From Ruminococcus sp. UBA1394 (GTDB taxonomy: Bacteria; Bacillota; Clostridia; Oscillospirales; Ruminococcaceae), in NCBI GenBank assembly GCA_002305725.1, contig DBQM01000003.1:1-64000 (forward strand): 64,000 nucleotides of DNA, read 5' to 3'. Shown here one piece after another: positions 34,035 to 42,601 of the stretch. The first letter of the stretch is position 1. The number at the start of each line of letters is the position of its first letter. Under the pieces are notes generated by a model. It saw nothing but the letters and a program-made list of their open reading frames with translations. It did not search any database and was not told the DNA's origin. The position numbers were made by a program, and so were the translations under genes.

Positions 34035-35179
34035 TGTACGCTGTCACCGCTTTCAAGCTTATATAAAAACTGCGGAGTATCTTCAGTATATTTTCCTGTA
34101 AATATTTTATTGAAATCAGATATTACAGCACTGAGCTTCATTGTTTCCTGGAAAAGATTATTTCTTGTGCACCAAACATTTCCTTCCTTTACAGCCTTGA
34201 AATCAGCAAGCAGTTTATTTTTTGAAATCAGCTCGTCAAGACTGTTTATCTCTCCGCCTATAGTGCTGTTGTAAATTATAAAATCAGCGTCCTTTGCAGT
34301 CTTGTAGAACTTTTCCATTTCCATTGTTACTGCTGACGAGGCATTTTCATTTCCTAAATCTCTGAAAATATTTTCCCCTCCGGCAAGCTCAATCATTTTG
34401 GTGACGTAATCTCCGGATTTTCTTGTGACTGCCTGTCCGGAATTGCTTATGTAGAAAAATACGGCGGTTTTTCCGGTGCTTTCGTAGTCGTCAAGCTGCT
34501 GTGTCTGCTCGGCGAAGATTTTTTCTGCCTCATCTGATTTTCCGGCAATTTCACCATAGACCTTTATCCATTCGCTGCGTCCTAAAGGGTGGGATTCATA
34601 GCTTGAATAGTCCACAAAAACGGTTATGCCCAGTTCTTCCAGCTTTTCTTTAACTTCGGGATTATGTTCTATCATAGTGGACTGAATGGAGAGTCCGCAG
34701 TTTTCAGATACAAGCAGTTCATAATCTGGCTCACGGTATTTCCCTGCATACAGCATACTGCCGTTTTCCATGGCAGTATGTGCATAGTCAATATACCAGT
34801 CCTCTGCCTTTGTACCGGAAAACTTCACACTGTTACCGCAGTCCAGCGCCTCAAAGATACCCATAGCCGAGGTTGCGGCAAGGTAGATATTTTCAGCAGG
34901 ACGGTTTATTATTTTTATGCTCTTATCAAGTTTGTCCGGAGCATTTTTCCCCTCCGGCACTATGAGATACCTGTTCCCGTCTGCAACAGATATCATGGAA
35001 TATCCATCATCATAGCGGTCTACTGCAAACTGGTCTGCATAGGAAAGCTCTGCTCTTTCGCTGAAAACAAGTCCCTCAGTCTCATAGGGTTTGTCCGGAA
35101 TCTTTTTAGTTTCAGAACACGAAACAAGGAATAAGACCAGAACCAGAGGCAGTACACAGAAGAATTTATTTTTTTCCAT
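34031..35179 (-). CDS. ABC transporter substrate-binding lipoprotein, BtuF/FhuD type
   Basis: The 382-residue precursor has a lipoprotein signal with lipobox LVSC (Cys21). The body matches the type III periplasmic-binding fold: two lobes joined by a long helix, with an N-terminal lobe including PAENIYLAATSAMGIFEAL and a C-terminal lobe with VTMEMEKFYKTAKDADFII. It would deliver ligand to the FecCD-type permease, whose gene starts 4 nt inside this one. It overlaps the preceding surface-protein gene by 14 nt. Ligand residues cannot be assigned. Confidence 0.88.
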   Translation of the reverse strand: MEKNKFFCVLPLVLVLFLVSCSETKKIPDKPYETEGLVFSERAELSYADQFAVDRYDDGYSMISVADGNRYLIVPEGKNAPDKLDKSIKIINRPAENIYLAATSAMGIFEALDCGNSVKFSGTKAEDWYIDYAHTAMENGSMLYAGKYREPDYELLVSENCGLSIQSTMIEHNPEVKEKLEELGITVFVDYSSYESHPLGRSEWIKVYGEIAGKSDEAEKIFAEQTQQLDDYESTGKTAVFFYISNSGQAVTRKSGDYVTKMIELAGGENIFRDLGNENASSAVTMEMEKFYKTAKDADFIIYNSTIGGEINSLDELISKNKLLADFKAVKEGNVWCTRNNLFQETMKLSAVISDFNKIFTGKYTEDTPQFLYKLESGDSVQ

Positions 35180-35603
35180 TTAGTTTCCTCTTTCTGATAA
35201 ATAAGCCTGTTGCTGATGCTATAAGAACAGTACCAATGATAATACAGCTTAAAATAACTCCGGACGTACTGTTTTCACTTCTGAGTGTTGATGAATCAAA
35301 ATAAAGTGTATACTCTATCAAGTGCGGTTCACTCATAGCAACAGTTTCTGCAAGTACCGATATATCAGTGTCAAGCTGCGGTATTTCCACAACAAAAACA
35401 GAATTGCCTTCATCATTTTGCGGATAGTACTCCTTACCGTCAACTTTCATATAGTCATAAGTTGAGCTGCTCCATTCGATTTCCGCATTCATACAGCCGT
35501 CTGTTACAGTCAACTTTGCAGGGGAGGTTATATGCGCTCTGCCTGTACCGCCACTCAGTTCAGCTTCAATTGTATATTCGCCGTCAGAAATATTTTCTGC
35601 CAT
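35166..35603 (-). CDS. NEAT-like membrane-anchored protein without obvious signal peptide
   Basis: The 145-residue protein opens with ISDGEYTIEAELSGGTGRA and continues through IEWSSSTYDYMKVDG, EGNSVFVVEI, AMSEPHLIEYTLYFDSSTL, a C-terminal membrane helix and a basic tail (RKRKLNGKK). The ordered beta-strand motifs parallel those of the last gene in the operon. The ATG at 35603 has GAAAGGAG 7 nt upstream and directly follows the riboswitch terminator, which argues for this start. As a result no signal peptide is present, odd for a protein with a C-terminal anchor. A longer frame to 35762 adds a hydrophobic stretch but begins with TTG inside the aptamer. Confidence 0.65.
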   Translation of the reverse strand: MAENISDGEYTIEAELSGGTGRAHITSPAKLTVTDGCMNAEIEWSSSTYDYMKVDGKEYYPQNDEGNSVFVVEIPQLDTDISVLAETVAMSEPHLIEYTLYFDSSTLRSENSTSGVILSCIIIGTVLIASATGLFIRKRKLNGKK

Positions 35604-35623
35604 GTTTTCTCCTTTCGGGCAAT

Positions 35624-35661
35624 AAAAAACGCCTTTACCTGTCAGAACAAGCAAAAGCGTA
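35624..35661 (-). terminator. expression-platform terminator of the cobalamin riboswitch
   Basis: On the minus strand ACGCTTTTGCTT pairs, with G-U pairs, to AGGTAAAGGCGT and is followed by TTTTTTA. It lies between the aptamer and the first start codon, so B12 binding would favour premature termination. Confidence 0.8.
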
Positions 35662-35754
35662 CAACAATAACACGCATACCGTAAGCTCAAAAAAATTACC
35701 GTATCCGTTTTAACGTACTGCCAGTTACTCGTGACATTGGAAAAAATCCCTTGT

Positions 35755-35943
35755 ACCGACAAGCAGGCAGGTCTCCTGACTTAAATATCATCGCATGAAA
35801 AGAACCTTCCCGAAAAAATTCAGTGGCATATACTTTCCGCACTCCATAATTACAGTGACGAGTTCGTACAGGATTTGCACCTGTTTCCCTTTTCACCGGA
35901 TCCGGTTTTCAGTTTTCTGAAAATATCCGACACCTGCTGTCAT
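35755..35943 (-). promoter_or_regulatory. cobalamin (AdoCbl-class) riboswitch aptamer
   Basis: The minus strand carries the strongly conserved B12-box elements in order: a P1 arm (GACAGCAGG), AAAAGGGAAACAGGTGCAAA, TCCTGTACGAACTCGTCACTG, GCCACTG, and AAGTCAGGAGACCTGCC followed by the closing arm CCTGCTTGTC (the second element is 20-21 nt and cited only as a landmark). It controls the leftward transporter-cbiK operon. High cobalamin should switch the operon off. Confidence 0.95.
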
Positions 35944-35963
35944 TATTAAATTATTTCTGAATA

Positions 35964-35992
35964 ATCATATCACAACATGGAATCTTTGTCAA
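35964..35992 (-). promoter_or_regulatory. sigma-A promoter of the B12-riboswitch operon
   Basis: Minus strand TTGACA, 17 bp, TATGAT, just upstream of the aptamer. Confidence 0.75.
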
Positions 35993-36028
35993 GTAAATTC
36001 ATAAAGTATTTTTAATAATTTGTTCCGG

Positions 36029-36057
36029 TTTACAAATCAGGAAATTTGTGATATAAT
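36029..36057 (+). promoter_or_regulatory. sigma-A promoter of lepA
   Basis: TTTACA, 17 bp, TATAAT, divergent from the riboswitch operon promoter. Confidence 0.7.
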
Positions 36058-36104
36058 AAATTACAAGTAACTTAATCTGAAAAAAATTATCGGAGGGACA
36101 TGAA

Positions 36105-37907
36105 TTGGCAACTGAAAATATCAGAAATTTTTGCATAATTGCTCATATAGACCACGGAAAATCAACTCTTGCTGACCGTATTCTTGAAAAAACATATACC
36201 GTTGCAGAACGTGATATGGAAGAACAACTGCTTGATAATATGGATATCGAAAGGGAACGTGGAATTACGATAAAAGCCCGTGCTGTGCGGCTTAACTATA
36301 AAGCGCAGGACGGAAACGAGTATATTTTCAATCTTATCGACACACCCGGACACGTTGACTTTAACTACGAGGTTTCACGTTCACTTGCAGCCTGCGAGGG
36401 AGCAATACTGGTAGTTGACGCCTCACAGGGTATTGAGGCTCAGACTCTTGCAAATACTTATCTTGCCATAGAGCATGACCTTGAAGTAGTACCGGTAGTA
36501 AACAAGATAGACCTGCCATCTGCTGACCCGGAAAGAGTATGCGAGGAAATTGAAAATGTAATCGGTATTCCCGCAATGGACGCTCCGAGAATTTCCGCAA
36601 AAGCAGGAATCAATATTGAAGAAGTACTGGAAAAAATAGTTTCTGATATACCTTCACCGCCCGATACAGCAGACATGCCTCTTAAAGCGCTGATTTTTGA
36701 CAGCTATTATGACGCATATAAAGGTGTTATTATTTATGTGAGAATCAAGGACGGAACAGTCAAAGTCGGAGACACTATACGCCTCATGGCAACAGGCTCG
36801 GAATTTACCGTTGTTGAAGCCGGCTACATGGACGCTGTAAACCATATAAACAAGGGTTCACTTTCAGCCGGAGAGGTTGGCTATATTTCCGCATCTATCA
36901 AGAGTATCGGGGACACACAGGTGGGTGATACGGTAACAAACGCTGAAAACCCCTGTGACGAACCACTGCCCGGCTACAGAAAAGTAAACCCTATGGTTTA
37001 TTCCGGTATTTATCCGGCAGACGGTGCAAAGTATGAAGATTTGCGTGAAGCTCTGGAAAAACTCCAGCTTAATGATGCATCGCTGTCATATGAACCGGAA
37101 ACGTCCATTGCTCTCGGTTTCGGATTCAGATGCGGCTTTCTCGGACTGCTCCACATGGAAATTATCCAGGAAAGACTTGAAAGGGAATATAACCTTGACC
37201 TTATAACAACTGCTCCGTCAGTTATTTACAAGGTTACTCTCACAAACGGAGAAACGCAGTTCATAGATAATCCGACAAACTTCCCTGACCCTGGTCTTAT
37301 TGCAAGTGCGGAAGAACCAATGGTAAAGGCGGAGGTGCTTGCGCCATCTGATTTTGTGGGAAATATTATGGAGCTTTGCCAGGAAAGGCGAGGAGTTTTC
37401 AAGGATATGAAATACCTTGACGAAACAAGAGTTTCGCTCCACTATGAACTCCCTCTGAATGAAATCGTATATGACTTCTTTGACGCTCTGAAATCCCGAA
37501 CAAAAGGTTATGCATCATTTGATTATGAAATGCTTGGTTATGCGCCGTCAAAGCTTGTAAAGCTTGATATTCTGTTAAACGGCGATATTGTCGATGCGTT
37601 GTCATTTATTGTTCACGCCGACAGAGCATATTCACGAGGAAGAAAAATGGTTGAAAAGCTTAAAGAGAATATTCCGAGACAGCTTTTTGAAGTGCCTATA
37701 CAAGCGGCGATAGGCGGCAAGATAATTGCAAGAGAAACCGTTAAGGCTATGAGAAAAGACGTACTCGCAAAATGCTACGGCGGTGATATTACCCGTAAGA
37801 GAAAGCTGCTTGAAAAGCAGAAAGAGGGTAAAAAGAGAATGCGCCAGCTTGGAACTGTAGAAGTGCCGCAGGAGGCATTTATGAGTGTTCTCAAACTTGA
37901 TGAATAA
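36105..37907 (+). CDS. lepA: translation elongation factor 4 (LepA)
   Basis: LepA is a ribosome-binding GTPase related to EF-G that acts in translation or ribosome biogenesis. The 600-residue protein has the G1 motif AHIDHGKST, the switch region RERGITIKA, G3 DTPGHVD, G4 NKID, and the C-terminal LepA-specific domain with GGDITRKRKLLEKQKEGKKR (cited as 20 residues). The start is the TTG at 36105, eight bases after GGAGG; the nearby ATG at 36099 is in another frame that stops quickly. The length is normal. It precedes a small zinc-ribbon membrane protein gene and hemW. Confidence 0.97.
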   Translation: MATENIRNFCIIAHIDHGKSTLADRILEKTYTVAERDMEEQLLDNMDIERERGITIKARAVRLNYKAQDGNEYIFNLIDTPGHVDFNYEVSRSLAACEGAILVVDASQGIEAQTLANTYLAIEHDLEVVPVVNKIDLPSADPERVCEEIENVIGIPAMDAPRISAKAGINIEEVLEKIVSDIPSPPDTADMPLKALIFDSYYDAYKGVIIYVRIKDGTVKVGDTIRLMATGSEFTVVEAGYMDAVNHINKGSLSAGEVGYISASIKSIGDTQVGDTVTNAENPCDEPLPGYRKVNPMVYSGIYPADGAKYEDLREALEKLQLNDASLSYEPETSIALGFGFRCGFLGLLHMEIIQERLEREYNLDLITTAPSVIYKVTLTNGETQFIDNPTNFPDPGLIASAEEPMVKAEVLAPSDFVGNIMELCQERRGVFKDMKYLDETRVSLHYELPLNEIVYDFFDALKSRTKGYASFDYEMLGYAPSKLVKLDILLNGDIVDALSFIVHADRAYSRGRKMVEKLKENIPRQLFEVPIQAAIGGKIIARETVKAMRKDVLAKCYGGDITRKRKLLEKQKEGKKRMRQLGTVEVPQEAFMSVLKLDE

Positions 37908-37920
37908 GGAGGTCGTAAAA

Positions 37921-38229
37921 ATGAAAAAATATGTTTGTCCTCATTGCGGTGAGGCAACTATTTCACCAATAAAAAAGGCATTTGCCGGAAATCAGAAAGC
38001 AAAAGGTGTTGTATGCCCAAACTGCGGCAAAAGATGTACAAACGGAATGCAGTCGACTGTGTTTCACACAATAACAGATTTTATCATGCTTGTTGCAGTT
38101 GTGATAATGTATATAAAACTTGACCTGAGCACTATGCCGATTCTCGCCGTTATGCTTGTTACATTTATTGTAAACAAGCTTTTCGATATTCTGTTTTTCC
38201 CGCTTGTGCCAAGTCTGCGAATTGACTGA
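37921..38229 (+). CDS. small zinc-ribbon membrane protein
   Basis: The 102-residue protein begins with two CxxC pairs (CPHCGE and CPNCGK, residues 5-36) expected to bind one zinc, then two membrane helices (about 50-68 and 70-92). The family is unknown to me. AAGGAGG lies 8 nt before the ATG at 37921. It is 13 nt after lepA, and its stop codon overlaps the hemW start by one base, so it belongs to a lepA-hemW operon. A longer in-frame start at 37885 overlaps lepA and lacks a ribosome-binding site. Confidence 0.7.
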   Translation: MKKYVCPHCGEATISPIKKAFAGNQKAKGVVCPNCGKRCTNGMQSTVFHTITDFIMLVAVVIMYIKLDLSTMPILAVMLVTFIVNKLFDILFFPLVPSLRID

Positions 38230-39305
38230 TGACCGGAATCTATATTCATGTTCCGTTCTGTGCCAGAAAGTGTCCTTACTGCGACTTTTATTCATGCAGT
38301 TACACTCTCAAATCAGCAGAAGAATATAAAAATGCTGTTATAAGAAATATTGAGGTACTGCCAAACATTGATGCAGATACTGTTTACTTCGGCGGCGGTA
38401 CTCCGTCACTTATCCCGTCTGATTTTATTGCTGAGATACTGGATGCTCTTGACAAAAGGCTGAACCTTTCAAAGCCGGAAATCACGATTGAAGTGAATCC
38501 ATGCACCGTAACAGCAGACAAGCTCAAAGCATATAAAAGGGCAGGTTTAAATCGGCTTTCTTTTGGAGTGCAGTCGGGAAACAACGAGGAACTGGAATTT
38601 CTGGGGCGTAAGCACACCTTTGAAAAAGCAGCTGAAACCATTGAACAGGCGGTCGATGCAAGATTTGAAAATATATCCTGCGACCTTATGATAGGAGTAA
38701 AGGGACAGACTACAGAAAAACTTGAACAGTCCATCTCCCAAATCACAGCTTTGCCGGTCACCCATATATCCTTGTATATTCTGAAAATCGAGGAAAATAC
38801 GCCTTTCGGGAGAAACAATACTGAAAAACTTCTACCCGACGATGACCAGACTGCCCAACTGTATCTCTGTTCAGTCAGAATGCTGGAGAATGCCGGATTT
38901 AAGCAGTATGAGATATCAAATTTTTCCCGTGAGGGATATCGCAGCCGCCATAATCTGAAATACTGGAACTGCGAAGAATATATAGGTATAGGACCGTCTG
39001 CACACTCATATTATAACGGCAGAAGATATTATACCCCGGAAAGCCTTGAAAGCTTTTGCTCAGACCCGGTTCAGCAAAAAGTTTATGAGGAATACCAGGC
39101 CGGCACAGATGAAGAAAAAATCATGCTGGGACTTCGCCTGACTGACGGTATCTGCCCCGACGATTACCCGGCTTTTAAGCAGAAAATACTGAAAAAAGCT
39201 GAAAATTACTGTGCCCACGGACTTGGAGTATTTAAAAACGGTATATTACGACTTACGCCGGAAGGTTTTTTGGTATCAAATTCGATAATATCGGATATAA
39301 TCTGA
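38229..39305 (+). CDS. hemW: radical SAM protein HemW (heme chaperone family)
   Basis: The 358-residue protein has the radical-SAM cysteine motif CARKCPYCDF (CxxxCxxC) near the N-terminus, YFGGGTPSL, IEVNP and a C-terminal HemN-like domain. Without the extra N-terminal residues of HemN it fits HemW, formerly mis-annotated as coproporphyrinogen oxidase and now viewed as a heme chaperone or transferase. The Firmicute lepA-hemW linkage is common. Start ATG overlaps the upstream stop. No terminator is seen before repeat copy C. Confidence 0.92.
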   Translation: MTGIYIHVPFCARKCPYCDFYSCSYTLKSAEEYKNAVIRNIEVLPNIDADTVYFGGGTPSLIPSDFIAEILDALDKRLNLSKPEITIEVNPCTVTADKLKAYKRAGLNRLSFGVQSGNNEELEFLGRKHTFEKAAETIEQAVDARFENISCDLMIGVKGQTTEKLEQSISQITALPVTHISLYILKIEENTPFGRNNTEKLLPDDDQTAQLYLCSVRMLENAGFKQYEISNFSREGYRSRHNLKYWNCEEYIGIGPSAHSYYNGRRYYTPESLESFCSDPVQQKVYEEYQAGTDEEKIMLGLRLTDGICPDDYPAFKQKILKKAENYCAHGLGVFKNGILRLTPEGFLVSNSIISDII

Positions 39306-39347
39306 ATTGTCTATTGAAAATAAAGGAAATATGCAGTATAATTAAGT

Positions 39348-39480
39348 TATAGTAAACGTCAAAAATAATTTGACGTTTACTAAAATAAATATTTTTAAAT
39401 GCCTCGCACATTCGCTCACTATGTTCGCTGCGTGCGTATCGGCAAATAGTAAACTCCAAATTAATTTGTCGTTTACTATA
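39348..39480 (-). repeat. three-hairpin repeat, copy C (inverted relative to A and B)
   Basis: This 133-bp copy is the reverse complement of copy B with few changes: both outer hairpins begin with the TATAGTAAACG arm and the centre reads GCCTCGCACATTCGCTCACT on the plus strand. It fills most of the gap between hemW and hprK and ends 11 nt before the AGGAGG of hprK. The last bases create TATAAT at 39478-39483, which may or may not act as a -10 element. Confidence 0.9.
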
Positions 39481-39502
39481 TAATGATAACAGGAGGTCAG
39501 TT

Positions 39503-40462
39503 ATGGCTGATAGATTTAAAGTTTCCCTGCAAAAAATAATTGATGAATTCAAGCTTGAATCGATATATGTTCCGAAATCACCGGAAGAAATATTTATTGA
39601 AGAAAACGACGTAAACCGTCCGGGACTTCAGCTTATGGGATTTTACGAATATTTCAATCCGGAGCGCATACAGATTATAGGAAAGATGGAATTTGCCTAC
39701 CTTTCAACAATTGACGAGCCGACACGAAAGGAACGTCTTGAAAAGTTGTTTTCACAGCAGCTGCCGGCACTTATCATCACAAGAGAACTGCCGTATTTTG
39801 CGGAAATGCTGGAGCTTGCGAAAAAATACGAAATGCCGCTGCTGAGAAGTAAGGAGAGTACTTCCAACTTCATGTCCGGACTTATTGCGTTCCTGAATCT
39901 GAATCTTGCTCCGAGAATCACACGTCACGGCGTTCTTATTGAAATTTACGGTGAGGGTGTGTTCATTACCGGTGAAAGCGGCGTTGGTAAGAGCGAAACC
40001 GCAATCGAGCTTGTAAAAAGAGGTCACAGACTTGTTGCGGACGACGCAGTTGAAATAAGAAAGGTTTCAAACATAAGCCTTGTGGGAAGTTCACCTGACA
40101 ATATCCGCCACTTCCTTGAACTGAGAGGTATCGGTATTATAAACGCAAGACGTCTTTTTGGTATGGGTGCAGTAAAGCTTACTGAAAAAATCGACCTTAT
40201 CGTTGAAATGGAGCTGTGGAATCCGGAAAAAATCTATGACAGAATGGGCGTTGACAACCAGTACACTTCAATTTTAGGTGTAAAGGTACCGTCCCTTACA
40301 ATTCCTGTCAAGCCCGGACGTAACCTTGCTGTTATCATGGAAGTTGCGGCTATGAACAACCGTCAGAAGAAGATGGGTTACAACGCTGCACAGGAACTCC
40401 TTGAAAAGCTGGGTCTGGATATGGACAGCAACGATACTGTAAAAAATTACGAGCAATTCTAA
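39503..40462 (+). CDS. hprK: HPr kinase/phosphorylase
   Basis: HprK phosphorylates HPr on a serine (Ser46 in well-studied species) in response to glycolytic intermediates and reverses the reaction with Pi, controlling carbon catabolite repression. The 319-residue protein has the P-loop GESGVGKSE and the HprK signature around LRGIGIINARRLFGMGAV. The length and both domains are complete. AGGAGG precedes the ATG. It heads a gene block continuing with a PHP phosphatase, an Imm1-like gene, murB, rapZ and whiA. Confidence 0.96.
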   Translation: MADRFKVSLQKIIDEFKLESIYVPKSPEEIFIEENDVNRPGLQLMGFYEYFNPERIQIIGKMEFAYLSTIDEPTRKERLEKLFSQQLPALIITRELPYFAEMLELAKKYEMPLLRSKESTSNFMSGLIAFLNLNLAPRITRHGVLIEIYGEGVFITGESGVGKSETAIELVKRGHRLVADDAVEIRKVSNISLVGSSPDNIRHFLELRGIGIINARRLFGMGAVKLTEKIDLIVEMELWNPEKIYDRMGVDNQYTSILGVKVPSLTIPVKPGRNLAVIMEVAAMNNRQKKMGYNAAQELLEKLGLDMDSNDTVKNYEQF

Positions 40463-40478
40463 AACGGAGGCATAAAAA

Positions 40479-41204
40479 ATGTTTATTGAAGCTGATCTTC
40501 ACTGTCATTCGCTTGCGTCATCTCACGCATATTCAACTGTAAAGGAGTTAGCCGAATCGGCTTATGAAAACGGTCTGAAGCTCTTTGCGCTGACCGACCA
40601 TGCGCCTGAAATGGAAGACTCACCTCACATCTGGCATTTCAACAATCTTTGTGTACTGCCGAGGGTTATAAAAAATGTCAATGTTTTAAAGGGTGTTGAG
40701 GCGAATCTCAAAAATATTGACGGTGAAATCGACCTTTCCGAGTTTGACCTTAAATGCGTTGAATGGGTGGTTGTGTCCTGCCATGACCCTGTGATTATGC
40801 CGGGAACTGTTGAGGAAAACACCGAGGCGTATATCAATCTTATGAAACGCTATGAGGCAGTTGACCTTATTGGTCACCCCACAACATGGAAATTTCCTGT
40901 TGACTTCGACAGACTTGCAAAAGCGTGCAGTGAATACGGCAAATTCCTTGAACTGAACGAAAGCTCTGTTGCAGCCGGAAGAAGTCCGAAAGAAAACTGT
41001 ATTGCAATGCTTAATGCCTGCAAAAAGTACTCTGTTCCAGTCATAGTTGACACCGACTGCCATTACTGCGACATTATCGGTAAAGTCCCGACTGCTGAAA
41101 TGATTATTAAAGAGGCAGATTTTCCGGAAGAACTGATTTTTAACAGAAAGGCAGAAAATGTAATGAAGTATCTTGCTGAAAAGAGAAATATTACTTTTGA
41201 GTGA
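40479..41204 (+). CDS. PHP-domain phosphatase (YcdX-like)
   Basis: The 241-residue protein has the PHP metal-ligand set: DLHCHS at the start, LTDHAPE, a GVEANL segment, VVSCHDP, LIGHP and VDTDCHY near the end. It is a stand-alone PHP hydrolase of the YcdX type; the physiological substrate is unknown. It lies 16 nt after hprK with ACGGAGG upstream, and is probably in the same operon. Its place between hprK and murB is usual for this group of Firmicutes. Confidence 0.85.
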   Translation: MFIEADLHCHSLASSHAYSTVKELAESAYENGLKLFALTDHAPEMEDSPHIWHFNNLCVLPRVIKNVNVLKGVEANLKNIDGEIDLSEFDLKCVEWVVVSCHDPVIMPGTVEENTEAYINLMKRYEAVDLIGHPTTWKFPVDFDRLAKACSEYGKFLELNESSVAAGRSPKENCIAMLNACKKYSVPVIVDTDCHYCDIIGKVPTAEMIIKEADFPEELIFNRKAENVMKYLAEKRNITFE

Positions 41205-41248
41205 GTAAAAATATATAGATTTATAAATTCAATTGGACGTGGTTTTCA

Positions 41249-41614
41249 ATGATTGTAGTAACAAATCAAATTCAAGGCAATGTTGAATGTAATAATGTTG
41301 AGCAAATAGAGAATATTATTAGACAAGCAGCTTTACTTCCAATTGACGAAATATGGATAAGCGGAAATTCGGAATACCCTTGTCTTAGCATTTTGGTTAA
41401 TGGTTATTTAGCTTGTATTCATTATTTTGAACAAGAGGGGATAATGTGGCAATCGTATGGAAACTATCAAAAGGAGATAAATTTCCTTGCTGGCGGTGAA
41501 GAATGGTGTGCACCTGCTGATACAGTTGTTTCGCTTGAATCCGCTATAAATTGTATGATAGAATTTTGCTCTGATATGAGGCAGCCAAAATGTATAAAGT
41601 GGCAGGAACTGTAA
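41249..41614 (+). CDS. Imm1-like immunity protein, orphan
   Basis: The 121-residue protein matches the layout of the Imm1 family of contact-toxin immunity proteins: a beta-strand LSILVNGYLACIHYFE, then GEEWCAPADTVVSLESAI and the C-terminal IEFCSDMRQPKCIKW (compare the family's 'L..A...EF...G.RP..I.W' ending). Its DNA is visibly more AT-rich than its neighbours and its ribosome-binding site is poor. No toxin, polymorphic-toxin cassette or transposase is adjacent. It probably entered as a lone immunity gene that protects against a toxin made elsewhere or by competitors. Confidence 0.7.
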   Translation: MIVVTNQIQGNVECNNVEQIENIIRQAALLPIDEIWISGNSEYPCLSILVNGYLACIHYFEQEGIMWQSYGNYQKEINFLAGGEEWCAPADTVVSLESAINCMIEFCSDMRQPKCIKWQEL

Positions 41615-41660
41615 TTGATTTGATATTTTATAAAAAAATTATAAGAGAGTGAGAGCGTGT

Positions 41661-42572
41661 ATGCCGTATATTGACAAATTATCAGCATTGTGCCGTGAAT
41701 ATGAGTGTGAAATCAAAACTGATGAACCGCTGAAAAATCATACAACATTCAGAATCGGCGGGAACTGCCGTGCAATGGTGTATGTAAATTCAGCGGAATC
41801 ACTGCTGGCATTTTTAAGTTTCCTTAAAACTGAAAATATAAGATACTTTGTCCTTGGCAGAGGCAGCAATATCATTGCGGCAGACGAGGGCTTTGACGGC
41901 GTAATACTTAAAATCGGCAGGGATTTTTCTGAAATCAGACTGCTGAATGAAACAGACATTTTCTGTACTGCCGGAGCATCGCTTATGGACGTGTGTCTTT
42001 TTGCCCTTGAAAACTCTCTTGAAGGTATCGAATTTGCTTACGGTATTCCCGGAACCTGCGGAGGTGCGCTTTTCATGAACGCCGGAGCGTACGGCGGAGA
42101 AGTAAAGGACATTATAAAATCTGCCCATTATATAGACAGTACTGGTAAAATCTGCGAAATACAGCCAGAGGAAATGTCCTTGTCATACAGACACAGCCTT
42201 TTTGCAGAGCATACAGACTATGTGATAACGGATATGATTTTCAGTCTGAAAAAGGGTGAACAGTCTGACATTAAGGCGAAAATGGACGACCTGATGGAAC
42301 GCCGAAGAACCAAACAGCCCCTTGAATTTCCAAGCGCCGGAAGTACCTTTAAGCGTCCGGAAGGAAGTTATGCGTCACTGCTGATTGAGCAGTGCGGACT
42401 GAAAGGACTGTCCGTGGGCGGCGCACAGGTCAGCACCAAGCACAGTGGATTTGTTGTGAATACAGGCAGTGCCACCTGCGGTGACGTTCTTGAACTGACA
42501 GAAAAAGTAAGCAGAATCGTTAAAGAAAAAACTGGATTTGAGCTTGAGCTTGAACCTCTTTTACTTAAATGA
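41661..42572 (+). CDS. murB: UDP-N-acetylenolpyruvoylglucosamine reductase
   Basis: MurB reduces UDP-GlcNAc-enolpyruvate to UDP-MurNAc with NADPH and FAD. The protein (about 303 residues) has the FAD-binding block RGSNIIAADEGFDG, GIPGTCGGALFMNAGAYGGE (cited as 20 residues) and the catalytic Ser/Glu region FPSAGSTFKRP. The ATG at 41661 and an in-frame GTG at 41649 are both possible; a GAGAG stretch is the only upstream site. It belongs to the conserved murB-rapZ-whiA cluster. Confidence 0.95.
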   Translation: MPYIDKLSALCREYECEIKTDEPLKNHTTFRIGGNCRAMVYVNSAESLLAFLSFLKTENIRYFVLGRGSNIIAADEGFDGVILKIGRDFSEIRLLNETDIFCTAGASLMDVCLFALENSLEGIEFAYGIPGTCGGALFMNAGAYGGEVKDIIKSAHYIDSTGKICEIQPEEMSLSYRHSLFAEHTDYVITDMIFSLKKGEQSDIKAKMDDLMERRRTKQPLEFPSAGSTFKRPEGSYASLLIEQCGLKGLSVGGAQVSTKHSGFVVNTGSATCGDVLELTEKVSRIVKEKTGFELELEPLLLK

Positions 42573-42601
42573 ACGCCAAATTTTGGAGAATGGAGATTGG
42601 T

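Noticed and set aside
35604..35762. N-terminal extension of the first riboswitch-operon gene from a TTG at 35762
   Set aside because: It overlaps the aptamer end and the terminator and lacks a ribosome-binding site, although its hydrophobic stretch could mimic a signal peptide.
872..39480. CRISPR or IS interpretation of the repeats
   Set aside because: Only three dispersed copies, no spacers or cas genes, and no transposase reading frame inside.
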